Below, one piece after another: positions 1 to 12,396 of a stretch of DNA of 64,000 nucleotides. Positions within the stretch are counted from its first letter, which is position 1; each line of letters opens with the position of its first letter. The stretch is from assembly GCA_032622095.1 (NCBI GenBank), contig CP136063.1, forward strand, positions 210,660,355 through 210,724,354, in the 5' to 3' direction. The notes below the pieces were generated by a model. That model saw only the letters and a program-made list of their open reading frames with translations. It was not told where the DNA came from and did not search any database. The DNA comes from Siphonodentalium dalli. Lineage: Eukaryota; Mollusca; Scaphopoda; Gadilida; Siphonodentaliidae. Both the position numbers and the translations under genes were made by a program.

Positions 1-524
1 TTATCCGAAGCAAACTGTGTGACGCCCCGCAGTTGTCTCGTCGAATATCGCACAGCAGAGAAGAACAATGTTCGCGGTGCTAGTTTGTGGACATGCGCCT
101 TGATAGTGGGAATGAAATGGGCCACTGTATACACCACCCCTACACCTGGTGCATGTTTAAGATATCGAATGTCATGCGTGTCGGTTTTATTTGGTGTGGT
201 AAGATTGTATTTCCACATCCGTTTCGAAGCCTTTCTGATTCAACTTTTGTCTGGATAGTAATATGCTAGCCTCCCTCAAAACAGTCGGATGGACTAAAGG
301 ATAATGTCTTTATAGCATGAATGTATGCGTGTTTTGTTATCCTCTCTCGGGGTTAGTGTCAGTATGTGGGCGGTATTATTCAAGAAAATGTCAGGAACTG
401 TGGTGCATTTATTTCACTATGTATTTAAAGAACAATTTACAGTCTCGATGACAATGGCTGTGGTCGTTGGGGAACTCGACCTTTATGATCATATAGCTTT
501 ATATATATAACTTTAGAATATAGT
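1..524. other. Unassigned AT-rich sequence
   Basis: Only short open frames without recognisable motifs. No gene, repeat or RNA was recognised. Confidence 0.5.
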
Positions 525-974
525 CACAGTGGATCAACGGACACGAACCAAAACCGGAAGTCGTAGATTTCGAGGTGGAGAAATATCTGTCGACAAATAT
601 TTGTTGACATTTTTTGACGGTTTTTTTGGGAAAATAAACGCTTGGATAGCATATCTGACCAACTGAAGGTGAGTGAATATTTCTTCGCTGATGTTCGGAC
701 ACCGACGATCAATTTAAGTCAGTTGTCATTGTTCGATCGCGGAAAAAATGTCATTTAATCATCGCCGCGAGACGATTTCTTCCCCAAAATATCCCAGAAA
801 ATCATACTTTTCACATTCATCGCAGACAACTGTCGCAACAACCTATACACCGATCGAAAGGCCTGTTTTCCCCCCAAAAATGCATATTTTGAGTATTTTC
901 ACGGACTGTCTCAAAATTCCAAATTTCATCTTTTGATGTAGGTACCCACCTCGAAAATACTGTCCGGTTAGTCC
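525..974 (+). repeat. Left arm of a 450-bp inverted pair (promoter-like)
   Basis: This block returns in reverse complement at 3930-4378 with few differences and the same ends (CACAGTGGATCAACGG to GGTTAGTCC). Read on the plus strand it has ACCGGAAGT, an ETS-type promoter motif, near its start and GAAG|GTGAGT, a strong splice donor, about 150 bp later. A small open frame (748-936) is preserved in both arms but has no known domain. Either a duplicated promoter/first-exon segment or the ends of a 3.85-kb mobile element. Confidence 0.6.
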
Positions 975-1380
975 CGAAAAATTTAATCATTAGTTGTAAA
1001 AAATCTGTCCGCTTAGTCGTGATTTTGCTGAGGTCTGCCATCTTCAATTTCTGGTCGAAAAAGCAATTTTGCCGCAGTTGATGGGCGTTTCATTTGACTT
1101 TTGCGTGGCCACAATGGTTCTGGGTGTTCATAATGTTGTATATGTCTTCTGGTACAACACAACATCCAGGCGGTGACTTATATATATAACTGAACTTTAA
1201 CCTGTAACTGAAATCCAACTACGAAGTACATGTTTGGTAAACATATAACTTTTGATGTATGTCATATTGCTAACTCTGACTTGTCATCACTCTCGGAAGG
1301 CCGACATAAAAAAAAATGATTTACATCCAACTTTTTTCAGAAAAATGCAGCGGTGTGCCGATTTTTACCCTTTATATTTG
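975..1380. other. Unassigned sequence
   Basis: No gene or clear repeat recognised; short open frames only. Confidence 0.4.
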
Positions 1381-1700
1381 ATTATACACTCGCAACGAGT
1401 TGTGGCCCACCACTTGTGGGGTTATACAGGAGGCAGCTTGTTCGTCCTTTCGTGGATGCAATTTTCCGAGTTTTTATTGCTAAGTTTTGCGGTCATTTGT
1501 TTTTTTGGCTTGGCATATATATATTTAGTACCATGGGAACATGCGAACATATATGATTATGAAATATGTCAGACCTTTTTGTTTGGAGTTATGACATTTT
1601 TCGACTTAGAAAATTATTGTTTTCAATTTTCAGCAATGGTTAAAACAATAATGTGGAGGGGACTAAAACATACAGTCGGAGGGGTGTACAGCTATATCTG
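1381..1700 (+). repeat. Diverged copy of the dispersed repeat at 59764-60312
   Basis: Shares in order CGCAACGA.GTTGTGG, GGTTATAC.GG..CAGCTTGT, TTTAGTACCATG.GA, CATGCGA and TTCGACTTAGAA with the copy near 60 kb. The 151-codon open frame across it (1252-1707) is therefore taken as non-coding repeat. Confidence 0.55.
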
Positions 1701-1709
1701 TTACTAATA

Positions 1710-2405
1710 TTAGCTTAAGTTCAAGTCCACTAAGCGATATTATTTTATAATTCCAGGTGCTACTGACGATAGGATCGCATGCCTGCCTTCATATATGTAA
1801 CCACTGTGCGGCAAAGGCTTGCGGCTTCGCTGAGGCAATCGACGATGGGATTTTTACAACACCCGAATGAATGTTTGAAAATAAAATTATTGAAAATAAA
1901 AAATATAAAAATTATTTATAATAAAATACTATACAATACTATACTATTCAATACTATACGAAATATTGGTACTCTCGGTTGATATAGAGAATAGAAACAT
2001 CACCAGGAAAACTCCAGTGTTCTTTCGAGTTGTTGTATTCTTAATCCCACCTTGGCTGTCCGTTAATGTAGAAGTGTTGTGTTTCCTACATGTATATAGC
2101 GGGTAAAATTCCAATCTATAGCGTACAACCATCGACGTATATTGTATTGTATATTTAATATAGATCGATGGTACAACTGAATGTGGAACCAGATGCAAGT
2201 TACTTTTGTAAATATATAGGCACGTGATTTTTGTCCTGTTGTATTCAAATCGCGCCATAATTAATTGTTTCCACATTGATTCACACACTGGATAATTTGG
2301 TTGGGAAGTTTTTAACGCAAATTGTCGCTTATATATTCAAATTTAAGCGGACAGAAGACATGCAGACAGACCCTACTCGTTCATATATAGACAAAAAATT
2401 AACTG
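1710..2405. other. Unassigned AT-rich sequence
   Basis: Contains a short ATACTATAC-type simple tract (1920-1965) and no recognisable gene. Confidence 0.4.
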
Positions 2406-2545
2406 TATGGGAGGTCAAATTCACATTTAATAATGAATTGCGCTTAAGCGCATATACCACACATCGCGCTGAAGCACACATACATGTATGGCATTTGCGC
2501 ATAATTGAAATGAATTGCGCTTAAGTGCAATTAATTCCGATTAAG
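2406..2545 (+). repeat. Inverted-repeat arm with GCGCTTAAGC motifs
   Basis: Sequence beginning GGGAGGTCAAATTCACATTT followed by several GCGCTTAAGCGC-like motifs; recurs inverted at 3193-3281. Confidence 0.45.
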
Positions 2546-3192
2546 CGCTATGAGTTGCTTGAGAGTAAGTGTAACTACCCATATAACCTAACTATTAGCA
2601 TGACCGGGTGTATCTGCATTTGGCTAATTTAAACTAAAGGTCCTCAATCCGATCAGAAAGACCCATATTATAAAGATACAACAACAACAACAATATTTCT
2701 TCAAAATAAGCTTTAGTTATCAGAATCGATTAACTGCAAAAAATAATGCTGACCACTGTCAACTATGGTATCAAATTTCCAATTTCCCAAAAAACGTGTG
2801 ATTTATAAACATTTTGTTCAACAAAATATGGCCGTATAATTACTAAAGTATCACGAAATTTTACCGTATTACCACTTGTTTTAGAGTTATCCATCTTCAT
2901 CCGCATTTTGACCGAAACCACCCTTTTCACGGCGTGTTTCTGGGCAGCAATCAATTGAAATAACAAACTTCAATAATCGCACTTGAGCTTTGATGGGTTG
3001 GTTCCTCGACTCGACTAAAACAGAAGGTAATACTGTCGCGAGTCACCCATTTTGATAAAGAATTTAGGCTAGTTCACAATCACAACTATCCAAAGCAATG
3101 AAAACAAGGAGGTGATATGTCAATATGAGTTCAGGTTTAGTTATAGATTCACCTATTTATTCACCAGGGGTACATAGTTACACACAGTATAA

Positions 3193-3281
3193 CCATGAAT
3201 TGCGCTTAATCGCAAATAATTATGCTTAAGTGCTATTGCTTAACTGCAATTAATTATGAAATGTGAATTTGGCCTCTCATA
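3193..3281 (-). repeat. Inverted-repeat arm, partner of 2406-2545
   Basis: Carries GCGCTTAATCGC motifs and ends with the complement of GAGAGGCCAAATTCACATTT. Probably the other terminus of a roughly 0.9-kb MITE-like element (2406-3281). Confidence 0.45.
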
Positions 3282-3929
3282 GAAATGGAAATAAACATCT
3301 GCATATTTGATTGCTATTCTATAATATGTAATATTAGCGAAAATTCTCCGAAATATGGGTGGGTGCCTGTAGTTTAAAACATAAAAATAAAGGGGTGTAT
3401 ATATACCCGAAAAATGTAGTTAAAACTTTATACAATCGTAATCAAAACTCGGGTGGTGAGTCCCGAAAGTGGCCATAATGAAAAAGAACAGCCATGGGTC
3501 CCGATTTGTTTTTTCTGAAATTAATCGAATTTTAATTGTTTTTTAAATATCAAATTTCACGCTATATACTGGCTGAAATATCAAACTATTGGAAAATACA
3601 TCTACACCTACCACCATCAAAACAATCCTGTTGCTACGGCCTTGGTCATGGAGGGCATTGTTATATTCTTGTTCTAACAATATTTCCATAAATGATTCTT
3701 TGGTTAATGACCTTACACGATCTGAACGAATATAGGAGAACAAATTGCAAACAGTACTCGGTAACTAAACTTGATCAGTATACTATGGTTGCAACAGAAA
3801 AGCAGTTGCCCCAAAACGTGCTACTGTTAACGAAAGGCAGCCAATCAACTAATCCATTTCGACTCTTGATTGAACAACAAAAACTGTCCGCCGGGTCTGG
3901 TGGATTGCAACTAGATTCCGGGGTGTACA

Positions 3930-4378
3930 GGACTAACCGGACAGTATTTTCGAGGTGGGTACCTGCATCAAAAGATGAAATTTGGAATTTTGAGACAGTC
4001 CGTGAAAATACTCAAAATATGCATTTGTGGGGGGAAAACAGGCCTTTCGACCGGTATATAGGTTGTTGCGACAGCTGTCTGCCATGAATGTGAAAAGTAT
4101 GAGTTTCTGGGATATTTTGGGGAAGAAATCGTCTCGCGGCGATGATTAAATGACATTTTTTCCGCGATCGAACAATGACAACTGACTTAAATTGATCGTC
4201 GGTGTCCGAACATCAGCGAAGAAATATTCACTCACCTTCAGTTGGTCAGATATGCTATCCAAGCGTTTATTTTCCCAAAAAACCGTCAAAAAATGTCAAC
4301 AAATATTTGTCGACAGATATTTCTCCACCTCGAAATCTACGACTTCCGGTTTTGGTTCGTTTCCGTTGATCCACTGTG
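3930..4378 (-). repeat. Right arm of the 450-bp inverted pair
   Basis: Reverse-complement partner of 525-974, keeping the ETS-like motif and the GTGAGT donor on the minus strand. The pair encloses 2.95 kb that contains a second, more diverged inverted pair (about 2406-2545 and 3193-3281). Confidence 0.6.
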
Positions 4379-5825
4379 ATAGTAGTTAATGTCTCATGCA
4401 GGAAAATGGTCGCATTGGTGATGTTACCAAGAACTTACTTGGTGTACCAACGTCTGTTGAACTGAATGCAAGAGCTCATCAACGTAACATTCCTCTGGAT
4501 GTTCTTCGCGTTGAACATTTCACCCTTTTGTTGATGGCATTTGTACTTTCTTGAACCATACCACCCAGCGTGAGTATGATATATCAACCAACTATCAAAG
4601 GTATCGCCTTTAAGACTACACCCCAGTCTTGGTGGGGCTTATACAGCAGTAGCCAATGGCATACTCCTGGTCCAGTTGTTTAAGAACGGCTTCCAAACGG
4701 ATGGGAACAAACAATCTTAGCATACAAGGAAAGCAAAGCCACACATGAGATCCTGTCTGAATCTAAAACATAACAAAATAAGGGGCGGTGCAGTCATGGT
4801 CCAATTTCATTTCCACTATCATGACACATACCCACACACTAGCACCGTGTGTATTGTTATCATCTGCTTGGATCTGTTCAGTGAGACGATTACTGGACGC
4901 CAACAAGCTTGTTCTTATGATCATGTTCAAGAAGTTTGGGTATATTATGCATTATTGTCTTCTACGCCTTAGCAGAAATGCATCCGTCAAATGTCGGGCT
5001 TTCAACATTCGAAGCCATATACAGAAGTTGTCCGGGTACGTCAGTGCATTAGATGAGTATGTGAATTGATGAACCATATATTCAGAAGTGGCTCTTTGGG
5101 AAGATCACCAGGTGTACACGTTGTTATCTCCATTAGGTCACAAAAGCTGACAATACGCAGATAGATAGGTCCTTCTGAAAGCTAGTATACGCATCGACCG
5201 AATACCTTTATAGTGTATCGCAAAAGATGACGCATATACCCCATATGTAGCATCTGAATTATACCATAAGCTACACCACGAATGAAGCTCGCTAAGAATT
5301 CCAAGCTTTCGAACCAACACGTGAGCTGGACACCGGCATATGTATTGTTTGAAACATTCCGATTAGTGGCACACTCCTACACAGAAGAGTAGTGAACTGT
5401 TGTTGTGAGTGAGATAGATTAATCTGACGAAGAGACGGAAACGAGTCTAGATAATGCTGAATGTGGCAATTCAGAATAAGCTCAGGTACTGTTGTTTTGA
5501 TTCTTGGAAGTCATAATATGACTATTCGGCGCACCTATATACGGTTACGGCCAGTATGAGCCCTTAGTGGAGAATGGATTTTGAAATGCCACATTGCGAT
5601 TGTGGGTTTTCATCCTTCCAAAAGGCTACGACTTACATTGGAACTAATATATGGCTTATATTATGTACCGTTTCGTTTATACAAATCAATATTATGACAA
5701 AAAGTTGAAATTAGTATGTGATAATATCACCTTCTTTTCAATTTCTGCCCGCCAGTTGGCCGCTGTATTGACTGTGAGTATCACTTGCCAAACCCTAATG
5801 AATAATTCATACATATCAACATGTA
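4379..5825. other. Unassigned; weak reading frame at 4400-4550
   Basis: After TCTCATGCAG (an acceptor-like tract at about 4400) the plus strand stays open for about 50 codons (reading NGRIGDVTKNLLGVPTSVEL) before a stop. The protein was not recognised and no second exon was found. Nothing else was identified to 5.8 kb. Confidence 0.25.
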
Positions 5826-6810
5826 ATGGTGGGTAGAAATCGCGAAACAATAACGCCCATCCTAAGAAAGTAAAGGAATGTAGGCGTGTTTTCAAATTTC
5901 GGTCGCCATTTTGGCCGCCATCTTCGATTTGGAAAACCATTTCTTGCATGAGATGTAAGGTAATTACTTCACCTCAGTATTTCCAACTCAACTGTACGCA
6001 TGGATGGAGTTGTCTCGACAATAATGCCCAATGATGTGAATATGAGGGAATTTCGGTGATTTTTCAAAATCTGTCCGCCATTGTGGGCGCCATTTTGGAT
6101 TTGGGGGACTTTTATTTGGATATAGTACAAGGAAAGTTCTTCGCCTAAGTGTTCCCAACTTACAATAGTAAGCAGGTGTGGAGTTGTCATGACAATAATG
6201 CTCACTGATGTTAAAATCAGCGATTTTCGGCGATTTTTTATTTCTGGTGGCCATTTTGGCCGCCATCTTGGATTTGGGTAAATATTCCTCAACTCAGGTA
6301 TAAGAGGAATCCTAGCTCGAATATATCCTGCAAATATATATGCATGGGTGTTGTTATAATATCAATAACATTCATTGATTCGAAACATAACATCGCGTTA
6401 TTAACGGAGATTCGGCTTTGACCTATGATACCGGCATTTGGGAAAACGTGATATCGGACAAATATATCCCGCAATGAATGCATATTATGGTCCCCATGTA
6501 TTCGCCAATGACTCCTCTATATGATAAATGTATAACATGACGCAAAAATTCTAACATTTTCCCACAGAGACAAACGAAATGTGGTAACATGTCAGAAAAA
6601 TAGCATATTTTCACATTTCGGCGGCCATCTTGGCCGCCATATTGGATTCTGGTGTCAGATTTTTGGCTAATTTGTAAGGGTTGTATATTAGCATAACGAA
6701 TCGAGCGGAAAACAAGACCGCATGTGCTATCATCTTTACTATAATGGCGATCAAAAAGACCTGGTGCATTTTTTAAAAATGGCCGCCATCTTGTCTGGGG
6801 TCTCTGCGGC
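5826..6810. repeat. Diverged tandem repeats with GCCATNTTGG motifs
   Basis: Four to five degenerate units, spaced about 150-350 bp, each share an ACAATAATGC..A.TGATGT segment or a relative of it, and end in GGCCGCCATCTTGGATT-type sequence (near 5905, 6075, 6245, 6620 and 6780). Similar motifs recur alone near 10505, 10865, 58775 and 58970. Confidence 0.5.
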
Positions 6811-7375
6811 CACTTTATTTTCTTGTTAACAAGTGAAAAAAATTAGAGGAGACCTTAAGGAAGAAAATTAGTGGGGTGAAGTTAAGTCCTGGTGGGTGCA
6901 GAGGTCGACCAATATCTCCTGGACTACATGTCGAAATTGATTCATCCTTACACTAGGGATGTTATACGCGTGCACTTTTTCGAGCTAATTGAGTGCTTGC
7001 CAATAACCAGTAAACACAAGTACAAAACGGAAAAGAGTAATCACAACCGACATGTTGTTTTATAATTGAGGAGCTATGCACGTATATTTGTGACGTCACT
7101 AATTTATGAAGTCCATCAACCTGATGTTTTAGTTTTTATATACGGGCGAATCAGACCTATGGGGCCCACGGGTAGATAACTTCGAACGAGCGTGTAAAAC
7201 GAATTGACAAAGCAACAAGCCGATTTATTTTTCTCCTTCGATCGATCTCCCCATAGCTACAATTTTAAATTTTAAATATAAAATCAACCGTATTCAAAAT
7301 TAAATGAGGAATCTTTATTTAGTGGAAGAGACGCATAGCAACCAGGGAAGGTTGGAATGGGTGATGTAATTATCG
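6811..7375. other. Unassigned sequence
   Basis: No recognisable gene or repeat. Confidence 0.4.
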
Positions 7376-7400
7376 TAACAAAATGGCGGCGCCCGGTAAA
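7376..7400 (+). promoter_or_regulatory. YY1-like AAAATGGCGGC site, possible start region
   Basis: AACAAAATGGCGGCGCCCGG matches the YY1 core, which in animals often marks transcription or translation starts. The ATG opens only 38 codons and no downstream exon was recognised, so a gene here is unproven. Confidence 0.2.
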
Positions 7401-8499
7401 GTTATTAGAGAATGCAATTCGAACTTATCCATTGTGGTTCTCGTGATGAATTCGAGTGATATAAGCCACAGGGTTCGATTGGGCACACATCGTTTGTGAA
7501 GCCCCGATCCAGACTTCGGTGAAGTTGAATATGAAAGTGAAACTCAGTGAAACTGAATGATGAATCTGTGAAAAAAATGAAAATGAAGATGATTTGACTT
7601 GTTGGTGCTGCAAGCGGCAAGTTGTGCCTTCTACTTATTCAAATTTAATATATGGCACTGCCAGGTCAAGAAAATCAGAAAATGGACCTATTAAAGCTGA
7701 CTTAGTGATTAGTCTTTACTGACTTGAGCCTCACCCGTGTCGGACTCAGGATACAATTCTAGCCATCTACTCAGACTAATATGGTTCTGGGTCATTTCAC
7801 AATCAGGTTGAGCATTTCAGTTTTCTTACACTAATGGAAGTTGTTGCCATACCTGTAGATTTATAGGACAGCTACTGTCGTCTTACCGATGTAAGCTGAA
7901 CATTTTAAATGGTCATGCTATAGATAATAAGTCTTTTGCCCTGTCAAACACCAACATCCAGTAAAATTGCTTTCTCAAAATTTGCAATGCACAACTCACA
8001 TATGAGATAAATAAATTATGCACTGTGAATTTGAAAATATTATGTTGCTTTCCAGACTAGAAATCACCAACTGATTCAACTACAGAACACGGTGTTAAAA
8101 ATAACCAAATAATAATCGAGTAACACTTGTTTGATTGTACAGACAATTAATGTCCAAAATTAGCTTTTTATGATGTCCACTCCGAAACTGGGTACAGTTG
8201 TGAATGATATGTACTATTCATGTGGACATAATGGTCTTAATATAAGCAAAGAGTAACAATCCTTGTTGATAAATATGAGACATTAATTCAGATCTTTCCC
8301 ATTGTATGTTTTAGTCAGCGGAACTAATATGTCAAACAAAATGTCCACTCCGAAACACACTCTGAAACGTGCTTTGCATCATGAAATTTAATAAGAAAAT
8401 CTATACGTTTACTACCTCTACATCCAGGTAGTGGTGGTATTCACACATTCACTAGATGTTTACTCACCATCAAGGATCATGGAGCTCCGTAGCCACTTA
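7401..8499. other. Unassigned sequence
   Basis: Short frames only. The phrase ATGTCCACTCCGAAAC occurs at about 8172 and 8341 and, with one change, at 8891, which hints at diverged repeats. Confidence 0.35.
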
Positions 8500-8880
8500 A
8501 AGATATATTATGTACTTATTCGGGTGCGTGAAACTAGTAAGTTAGTATTCAGGTACTATGCCAACTGGAGGAATATAGCATTCTAGTAACATCACCGAAA
8601 ATTTAAAACAAATCCACATTACAACTCCATAGAAAACATCGTCTGATCTGCGCGCAATTGTAAATATTTACTTCTAGATTCGGGACGCATCTATCTGCAA
8701 TAAACTAACGAAAACGATTTCGCCATCGAGAGTCACTGTATTTAATTGATATATAAGAATGGCGGTGTTTGTTGTCAATTTGGATATAATATTTGTAAAA
8801 ATTACTACTTTGAGCAAGATTATTCTCCATTTCTATTTGATCTCCCTACCGGAGTGTTTCACATCACTTTAAATTCTAAG
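8500..8880 (-). repeat. Dispersed repeat, inverted copy of 62805-63190
   Basis: Reverse complement shares with the copy at 63 kb a long series of blocks in the same order, including GTGAAACACTCCGG, GGAGAATAATCTTGCTCAAA, GTAAATATTTACAATTG and GTTTCACGCACCCGAA. Identity is roughly three quarters by eye. No coding potential seen. Confidence 0.6.
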
Positions 8881-9074
8881 AAATTATAAAATGTCCACTC
8901 CTAAACAGATGAAGAATATTGAAGGAAATCAAGCACAATTTTACTGTATGTGCTCCAGTTGACTTGTAGAATATAAAATCCATCAAAGAAACTTGGAAAT
9001 ATTTTGACACTGGGAGCTACTGTTTGGAAATTGTATAATTTTAGAGGTACAATTTTGTTTAATTGGTGACAAAA

Positions 9075-9080
9075 TTTATT
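9075..9080 (-). promoter_or_regulatory. Candidate polyadenylation signal
   Basis: AATAAA on the minus strand, about 430 bp after the fibrinogen gene's stop codon. It is the nearest canonical hexamer seen downstream, but such hexamers are common in AT-rich DNA. Confidence 0.3.
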
Positions 9081-9512
9081 TAAGAACAATTGATGGATGG
9101 ATGATATTGCAATGAAATGACTATTTAATGTATTTTACTCAGACAATTTTCCAACTTTGCATCAGCTACTGACAGCTAGTGCGTATAATGCTTAATATAG
9201 AGTCATGGGTTCAGAAAGCGCCCATACTCAACCATTTGCATGCCATAAAATACAGTATTTGATTCCAGGGAGGGTAATATGGCATATTTTTCATCAACAA
9301 CGACTTATGAGTATGCAAAATGGAATATGAACACATAATTTTGAAAAGAATTCATTGTGGTTTGTCAGTCGGTGAGAAAAAGTGCTCTTCTTGATTGTGA
9401 AATGACCCTTCTACACACTACACACGACAGTGACAAACATGTGAAGCCTGGTGAACTGGTGACTAAGTGAGTCCTTTAACTTGGTCAGTGTATTGTTCAT
9501 AGTCCACTATTG

Positions 9513-9831
9513 TTAACGAATCATCAATGTCGTGTGCATCATGGAAATATATTTCCTATCTCGGTACCAAAACATTCCCGTCTCCCCTCCGTTCGTATTA
9601 TTGAAATACTCTCCGTTCAAATTAGACCACGAACAACAGCCAAACCACCAACTTGCATGCCGATATATTGTACAGATTCCCATGCCACACCCTGATTCGC
9701 TGTGTTCATTATCAGGTGTGCTGAACTGTTGCCCGTTGTGATAATTCAATGAGTCACCGGCATTGCCACTATAGCCACTGATGTAGAGGGTGTACGTCGT
9801 ATCTTCTCCTGCTATCCTGAAACTGGAATAC
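9513..9831 (-). CDS. Terminal exon: C-terminal half of fibrinogen domain
   Basis: This 319-nt exon starts after the acceptor GTTTTTCAG and ends at TAA (9513-9515). It completes the domain: YSSFRIAGEDTTYTLYISGY, SGNAGDSLNYHNGQQFSTPD, then the binding-pocket block with ASWWFGCCSWSNLNGEYF and the closing Met-His-Thr-Thr-Leu-Met-Ile-Arg. The usual Asp-x-Asp calcium loop is changed: after FSTPD the sequence goes Asn-Glu-His-Ser, so calcium binding may be weaker. There are extra cysteines (Gly-Cys-Gly-Met-Gly-Ile-Cys and a Cys-Cys pair) beside the conserved pair. With the preceding exon the domain is about 210 residues, full length for the family. An AATAAA on the minus strand lies about 430 bp downstream (complement of 9075-9080) and could be the polyadenylation signal. 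Confidence 0.93.
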
Positions 9832-11877
9832 CTGAAAAACCAAGATGATTGAGATTAACAAAGTAACGCTATTCGTTGCCAAGCTCAGTGCGGACGACCG
9901 ATCGACATTTATACCGCCGTCTAGCAGTGACCGTATCCTCAATCCGTCCATCGAACAAGTCTGGATATAGTGCGTCTGACATTTGCAAATGAGATCACAA
10001 GAATGTGCATTTAGTGATGCTACCCCACACAGCGGGCTTGTGTCACCAAATGTACCATCTGGTGACCTCGTTCTGCTTATGCCTCATCTTCTGTGAAGTA
10101 TCGATAGTCAACAATTAATATTATGTTAGTTGATTTTTTTCACCTTCAGTTCAGTTTCTTTATCTCATAATTTGCAGAACAAGAAGATAAAATGCATAAT
10201 CGAGGCGACTAAGGGGTGAACATCACCAACTTTAACTAGAACACTTCAATCTGATCCTATGTCTCCCATAGCATTTGATGGCAACGCAAAATGATGTTCC
10301 CAGAGGGTGAATTTGGTGAGCTGAGAGAGAAATCCAATATTTCTGGCAATGCCTTTGTTACAATAGTGACGATTAACCAAGGTGTATCAGACATTTTAGT
10401 ATTCAATGTATAGAAGGCAGAATAGAACTAATGTTATTCAACAACCACAACTTGTTAGCGATTTCGTGGCACGCTGAGGCAATATCTGCCATATTCAATA
10501 TTTGGCGGCCATTTTGGCATCCATTTTGAGCCAATGTAACAATTTTGATGCCAATAAGTAACAATATTCATGGGTAATGGTATTTCTCACGTTCAGTACA
10601 CAATTCTGCTCATTTCTTGTTGAAATGTGACTAGAATCCCAATTGTGATTATTTTGTTTGTTAAATTTTATACCGCGTTCTGTAAAATCATTTTTTTTAG
10701 GGATCGGAAGGGGCCAGTATCTAGAGAATGGCATAGTTCATTGCTCCAATGATGAATTAACATACAAAATGCAAAATAGAATTGCAATTCTCAAACAGTA
10801 CCAAACAGCAGCAACTGATATATATGATATTAGTGAAAAACGTCATATTTTCCACTTCCGGTGTCCATTTTGGCGGCAATTTTGGACTGAGAGGTCCAAT
10901 TACGCCATATAAAGGTGGTATTATACCGTATTGGATTTTCAACAAAACTCACAAATACGTAATATATAAGCAATAGCTATCCGTAATAATTATCTGTCGT
11001 CGTTTGTTATGTCGTTTTGGACAAATTCTGTTTGTGTCATATTTTAATCAACGGTTTGATAACGCGTGGGCACGCATGTTCTCGCTAACACGGTGTGGAT
11101 ATATTCAACATATTTCGCATAACAAACTACTGCTGATACGAATTACGAATAACTTATAGTAGTCGTGACGTGTTCGTCACAGTCCAAACCCTTTTCGCAG
11201 AATTGACTCTACTATACAATCGTGTCAGTTTGTGAGAAAATAGGGCAATTTTAAGACAAAGATCTTGCCGCTCACAGTAAGGTGATATAGTTATCTTAGC
11301 ATGATTATTTTATACTTAATTCAGGGGGGTCGGAAAAAAATTTCAGGCACGTATGCTGATTTGTCCTTTCGACCCTTGTTGGGACCCCGCGTCCAAATAT
11401 TTTTCCCTTTTCGGCAGTTTTTTCCGATCATTTTTTCCGGAAACCCCTTGTTATTCTAAGGTGTTTTAAGCCAAACTCATTGCAAAAACAGTCAAAACAT
11501 TTTTTTTTTAATTGTGACAAAAATTGTTTGTTGGTTACATCGACCACCCACCCACCCCGGCATACGTGCCCGGAACCCCCCCCCCCCCCGCTTAATTCTG
11601 TTTTTATCAAGTCACAGTCAGTTGTAGTCATTGATTGCATGCAAGGTCGCATGCATGTTCTTAGTTTCTCTACATTTATCGTAATCGTAACTACGCATAT
11701 GGCAAAACGACGTTTGTTAAAAAGAACACAGATTTGAGTGACGTACAGTGTCATGTTCCAGGCCATGCGCACGGGTGTAGATATCAAACAATATGTGATC
11801 CTCCGTAGGATAGGGTATCATATAATATGTGATCCTCGTCTCAGGAGTCACTCGTGGCTCAATGAAGGCAGGAGCAT

Positions 11878-11943
11878 ATATCAAAATGAGAGGATATGGT
11901 GATCCCATGAAAAGAGGATCACCATATCCTCTCATTTTGATAT
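11878..11943. repeat. Perfect hairpin, 28-bp arms, 10-bp loop
   Basis: Left arm 11878-11905 (from ATATCAAAATGAGAGG) is the exact complement of 11916-11943; loop CATGAAAAGA. Lies inside the inverted-repeat element. Confidence 0.9.
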
Positions 11944-11974
11944 GCGATCCTAAAATAAGAAAATATTTTTATTA

Positions 11975-12045
11975 ACTAAATAACGGAGATATTTGAAGAA
12001 GTGTTTTTGACGAAATAACGGAAATATTTGAAGAAGTGTTTTAAA
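11975..12045 (+). repeat. Tandem duplication, about 42 bp
   Basis: AAATAACGGAGATATTTGAA followed by GAAGTGTTTT is repeated at once with one internal change. Confidence 0.7.
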
Positions 12046-12396
12046 GAGCGTACCCCAACCCTCCCCCAAACCCCACCCACCCTATAGAAGAATTTGACTT
12101 ATATTTCACCAGAGTTGATCTATTGTGGTGTTGTAATTTCTCATACAAATCGCCGTTATTTAGCAAAGGGACATTATTTATAGAGTTATTATACCATTCA
12201 TATAAAATCACTAAAAACAGATAGAGATCGCATATCAAAACCTATGTTATCCTCCGTAGAATCAGATATCGTTTATAGTCTACACTCGTGCGCATTAGTT
12301 GCATGTTCGTAATACCTATAGTAGTAGTTCATTATACGAAATGTGTCAATTATTGTATAAATGTGTATTGCAATATGTTTACTAAATCAGTATTAC

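Larger units (their letters stand above)
11760..12300. mobile_element. MITE-like element with about 50-bp terminal inverted repeats
   Basis: The left end (ATGCGCACGGGTGTAGA..., 11763-11812) matches the complement of the right end (12246-12297) with scattered changes. Inside is a perfect 28-bp-arm hairpin. No transposase; non-autonomous type unknown. Confidence 0.5.
9832..12396 (-). other. Intron between the two fibrinogen exons
   Basis: About 2.6 kb with GTAATA donor and TTTTTCAG acceptor on the minus strand. It contains GCCATTTTGG motifs (10505, 10865), a C13 run (11578-11590) and an inverted-repeat element (11760-12300). No other exon was seen. Confidence 0.7.

Noticed and set aside
1252-1707. 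151-codon open frame
   Set aside because: Overlaps a diverged dispersed repeat shared with 59.8-60.3 kb; no protein motif.
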